A stretch of DNA of 6,212 nucleotides from positions 1-6,212 of the forward strand of contig JAAHIC010000290.1 of NCBI GenBank assembly GCA_010671965.1, given 5' to 3'. The DNA is from Leptolyngbya sp. SIO4C5. Lineage in GTDB: Bacteria > Cyanobacteriota > Cyanobacteriia > Phormidesmidales > Phormidesmidaceae. The notes below the pieces were generated by a model, which did no database searches, had not been told where the DNA came from, and worked only from the letters and a program-made list of their open reading frames with translations. Shown here piece after piece: positions 4,138 to 6,212 of the stretch; position 1 is the first letter of the stretch; each line of letters opens with the position of its first letter. The position numbers and the translations under genes are program-made.

Positions 4138-5838
4138 ATGAACTCATCTGGTATATCTTTGCCGCAAGTAGGTCAAACTTTACAAGACAGCAAGTATACG
4201 CTCAAGCAGCTCCTGGGTACGGGCGGTTTTGGGGTCACCTTTGAGGCATTTCACCACCTGCTCGGTCAGCCAGTTGTAATCAAAACGCTCAACCAGAACA
4301 GCCTTAATTCCCCTGACTTTCAGACCCTCAAGCAGCAGTTTCAGCACGAGGCCCAGCGGCTGGCTCAGTGCATACACCCCAACATTGTGCGGATTAGCGA
4401 TTACTTTGTTGAGGCTGGTCTGCCCTTCATGGTGATGGACTACATCCCTGGTCAATCTTTGGGGGAGATTGTTTTTCCTCAGTCGCCGCTGCCCGAATCT
4501 ACGGCCATAGAGTATGTGCGGCAGATTGGGTCAGCCCTTACAGCGGTACATGAAGCTGGACTGCTGCACCGAGATATCAAACCGCACAACATTATTGTGC
4601 GGACGGGAACGCAGTCGGTAGTTCTGATTGATTTTGGTATTGCCCGGGAATTCCAGGCCGGACAGATTCAAACTCATACCAGCTTGATTTCAGCAGGATA
4701 CGCGCCTATTGAACAATATATGACCCAGGCCAAGCGGACACCCGCTACGGATGTCTACGGGCTAGCAGCGACTCTCTATGCATTAGTGACTGCTCAGATA
4801 CCTGTGGCCTCTATTCTGCGCGATCGCCAACCGCTGCCTGCTCCCCGCGATCTCAATCCTCAGATTACGCATCAGACCAACGACGCTATTTTACAAGGCA
4901 TGAAGCTAGAGTCCGAGGATCGCCCTAGCACTGTGGAACAATGGCTCAGGCTACTGCCGGAGTCTACAGCCGCCGCGATCGCCCCTGCCGCTACCAGTTC
5001 CCCAGCTACACCAACTACCGCAGCGACGATGGCGGTGGCGCCTCGGCGTTCAGCTACGACTCATCCGGCCAGTGCTGAGCCTGCTGCCGCCAAAGCAACC
5101 GCTGCTGCCGCCCAGCCATCTCGCCCGCATCCGCCTTGGCTGCTGTGGAGCGCGATCGCCAGCGCCATCATCGTAGTCGGCGGATTAGCGGTAACAGCCG
5201 CCCAGCGCTCATTCAACCAGACTAACAACCCGGTTTCTCCCCCCCCAGCCACTGAACAACCCGCTGATCTTGAACCTGCTGATCCCGACCTCACCCTTGA
5301 TCAGGATAATAGCGATAACAGCGATAGCGACCCGGAGTCCTCAGAAAACTCAGAGCTGGAAGAGACAAATACTGCCGATACTGACCAAAATGATTTGACC
5401 TCTTCTGCCGATAGCGAATCTGCAGCGAATATTAGCGTTCCTGTATTCGCCGTTGGTGCGAGAGAAACGCAGATAGAAAAGCAGCTCGGCAGTCCTGACT
5501 CCTCTCGCAGGGGATACTGGCCCAATACGGAAGCAGTACTGTACGAAATTGAGCCTGAGCAAGTGACTTTGGGATATCTCTATGACACCGAATCGCGCCG
5601 AGTGCGTCAGACGGAAGCCGCCTTCGCCCAAAGCATACCGCTAGCAGTGATGCAGTCAGCCTTAGATGAAATGCTGGAAGTTCCAGCAACCGTTGTAGTT
5701 CAAGGTAATTTGGCTAAAGTACAGTCCCGTCAGCTCGATCGCTTTACGTTTGAACAGGGGGCGCTGAAGGGCTTGGTGGAACGCAATGACCGTGATCGCA
5801 TTTACATAGGCGTGTGGGAGCGGGAGCTACACCCGTAA
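4138..5838 (+). CDS. Transmembrane eukaryotic-type Ser/Thr protein kinase
   Basis: This is a membrane-anchored Hanks-type kinase, predicted to phosphorylate Ser or Thr on cytoplasmic targets. Within its 566 residues the kinase domain spans about 20-272: glycine loop GTGGFGVTF (27-35), ATP-anchoring Lys in VVIKTL (K49), helix-C Glu in HEAQRL (E71), catalytic loop HRDIKPHN (144-151, D146), DFG (165-167), activation-segment end APIEQY (189-194), and D205 in DVYGLA. All catalytic residues are present. An Ala/Pro/Thr linker (about 276-332) leads to one membrane helix (about 334-355). Outside follow a very acidic Ser/Asp/Glu linker (about 372-428) and a 130-residue C-terminal domain (about 433-566; [17 protein letters not shown], later [11 protein letters not shown]) that resembles the C-terminal domains of other cyanobacterial kinases and may be the sensor. 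The ATG follows weak ribosome-binding matches (AGGA, CGGA). No clear terminator separates it from ssrA. Targets are unknown. Confidence 0.95.
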   Translation: MNSSGISLPQVGQTLQDSKYTLKQLLGTGGFGVTFEAFHHLLGQPVVIKTLNQNSLNSPDFQTLKQQFQHEAQRLAQCIHPNIVRISDYFVEAGLPFMVMDYIPGQSLGEIVFPQSPLPESTAIEYVRQIGSALTAVHEAGLLHRDIKPHNIIVRTGTQSVVLIDFGIAREFQAGQIQTHTSLISAGYAPIEQYMTQAKRTPATDVYGLAATLYALVTAQIPVASILRDRQPLPAPRDLNPQITHQTNDAILQGMKLESEDRPSTVEQWLRLLPESTAAAIAPAATSSPATPTTAATMAVAPRRSATTHPASAEPAAAKATAAAAQPSRPHPPWLLWSAIASAIIVVGGLAVTAAQRSFNQTNNPVSPPPATEQPADLEPADPDLTLDQDNSDNSDSDPESSENSELEETNTADTDQNDLTSSADSESAANISVPVFAVGARETQIEKQLGSPDSSRRGYWPNTEAVLYEIEPEQVTLGYLYDTESRRVRQTEAAFAQSIPLAVMQSALDEMLEVPATVVVQGNLAKVQSRQLDRFTFEQGALKGLVERNDRDRIYIGVWERELHP

Positions 5839-5891
5839 CCCGTCATGATTGATTTGAGGAATAGCCCTCGGCAATCTCGGATTCTCTAAGC

Positions 5892-5897
5892 TATACT
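5892..5897 (+). promoter_or_regulatory. Putative -10 element of ssrA
   Basis: TATACT matches five of six bases of TATAAT. It ends 19 bp before the mature tmRNA 5' end, so transcription would begin about 12 nt upstream of it, leaving a short leader for RNase P to remove. No -35 match is found at the expected distance. Confidence 0.45.
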
Positions 5898-5916
5898 AAG
5901 AAGCACATATCTACAA

Positions 5917-6212
5917 GGGGCTGTAACGGTTTCGACGTACTGACGAAAGTCACTTTGTGATACAGGCCGAGAGTGAGTCACCTCTCGTAAATCCAGGCTC
6001 AAAACAAAAGTAAGTGCGAATAACATCGTTCCTTTTGCTCGCAAGCAAGCAGCAGTAGCTGTAGCTTAAAAACTCTTTCGCGAGCGTTCACGGTCTGACT
6101 CCGTTAAGGGCTGTGGACCTAACCCCAACGGATGCGCTAATGTATTCCCTCTGGTGAATCCATTAGCAAAGACCTTTACCAGAGCATCCTATTCTCAGGG
6201 ATAAATGAGAGA
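5917..6212 (+). ncRNA. ssrA: Transfer-messenger RNA (tmRNA), 3' end outside the window
   Basis: tmRNA with SmpB rescues stalled ribosomes and tags the unfinished protein for Clp proteolysis. The 5' end GGGGCTGTAACGGTTTCGAC is the hallmark of the one-piece form: GGGGCTG is the acceptor strand and the GGTTTCGACG region forms the tRNA-like domain. A pseudoknot-forming region follows (5940-6000), then the tag reading frame at 6016-6069, then pseudoknot-rich sequence with evident helices such as CTAATG with CATTAG (6136-6166). The 3' half of the tRNA-like domain with the CCA-bearing end lies beyond 6212; tmRNAs of this kind run about 390 nt, so roughly 90-100 nt are missing. It is not the permuted two-piece form found in some marine cyanobacteria, because it begins with the tRNA-like 5' strand. 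Confidence 0.95.
6016..6069 (+). other. tmRNA tag-peptide reading frame
   Basis: From the GCG resume codon the frame reads ANNIVPFARKQAAVAVA and stops at TAA (6067-6069). The first ten residues are the standard cyanobacterial tag start. The final residues, Val-Ala-Val-Ala, differ from the Ala-Ala end that is near universal among tags. Confidence 0.88.

Larger units (their letters stand above)
238..5159. repeat. Ten HIP1 octamers (GCGATCGC)
   Basis: Copies start at 238, 313, 700, 846, 1027, 1691, 3967, 4820, 4975 and 5152. Five are in the CPBP gene, one in argF, one in the 3763-4137 intergenic region and three in the kinase gene. There are none in rplU, rpmA, the Hlip gene, the repeat-protein gene or ssrA. 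HIP1 is a highly iterated palindrome of many cyanobacterial genomes. Confidence 0.95.

Noticed and set aside
5061..5689. Several minus-strand ORFs opposite the kinase C-terminal half
   Set aside because: They are shadows of the low-complexity Ala/Pro and Asp/Ser coding stretches; none has a plausible start signal or domain.
5839..5916. Terminator between the kinase gene and ssrA
   Set aside because: Only a 4-bp GAGG/CCTC pairing without a T-tract is visible, so no terminator is claimed.

Overview
The window looks like a cyanobacterial chromosome segment. The octamer GCGATCGC (HIP1) occurs 10 times in 6.2 kb, where about 0.1 would be expected by chance. The gene content agrees: a high-light-inducible-type chlorophyll-binding mini-protein, a eukaryotic-type Ser/Thr kinase with a cyanobacterial-style periplasmic domain, and a tmRNA whose tag begins ANNIVPFARK. 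The genus cannot be fixed from the sequence alone.

Layout, left to right. (1) 1-1077, plus strand: the C-terminal two thirds of a ClpS N-degron adaptor, then a CPBP-family intramembrane protease 10 bp downstream. The visible ClpS frame is cut by an in-frame TAA just where the substrate-binding N-terminal part should join, so it is either frameshifted or carries a sequence error. (2) 1078-1375: a 50-residue Hlip gene with a direct-repeat element before its start, facing argF. Two hairpins lie between the genes, each with its T-tract serving the opposite strand. (3) 1373-2296, minus: argF, ornithine carbamoyltransferase. (4) 2297-3328: a divergent promoter region with a perfect spaced palindrome and a consensus -35 box, then rplU-rpmA (ribosomal proteins L21 and L27) and a strong intrinsic terminator. 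(5) 3364-3762, minus: an unrecognised small protein built on four exact 19-residue repeats of the type LPGNRPI. (6) 3763-4137: a 375-bp divergent intergenic region with a small palindrome and a potentially multibranched RNA structure. (7) 4138-5838, plus: a transmembrane Ser/Thr protein kinase. (8) 5917 to the window end: ssrA (tmRNA), lacking its 3' end, with a tag ending in AVAVA instead of the usual terminal Ala-Ala.

Functionally this is mostly housekeeping: translation (L21, L27, tmRNA), arginine synthesis and proteolysis. ClpS and the tmRNA tag both feed substrates to Clp proteases. The parts less well explained by known families are the 19-residue repeat protein, the structured leader before the kinase, and the unusual tmRNA tag end. 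I see no mobile element, CRISPR array, tRNA or phage gene.
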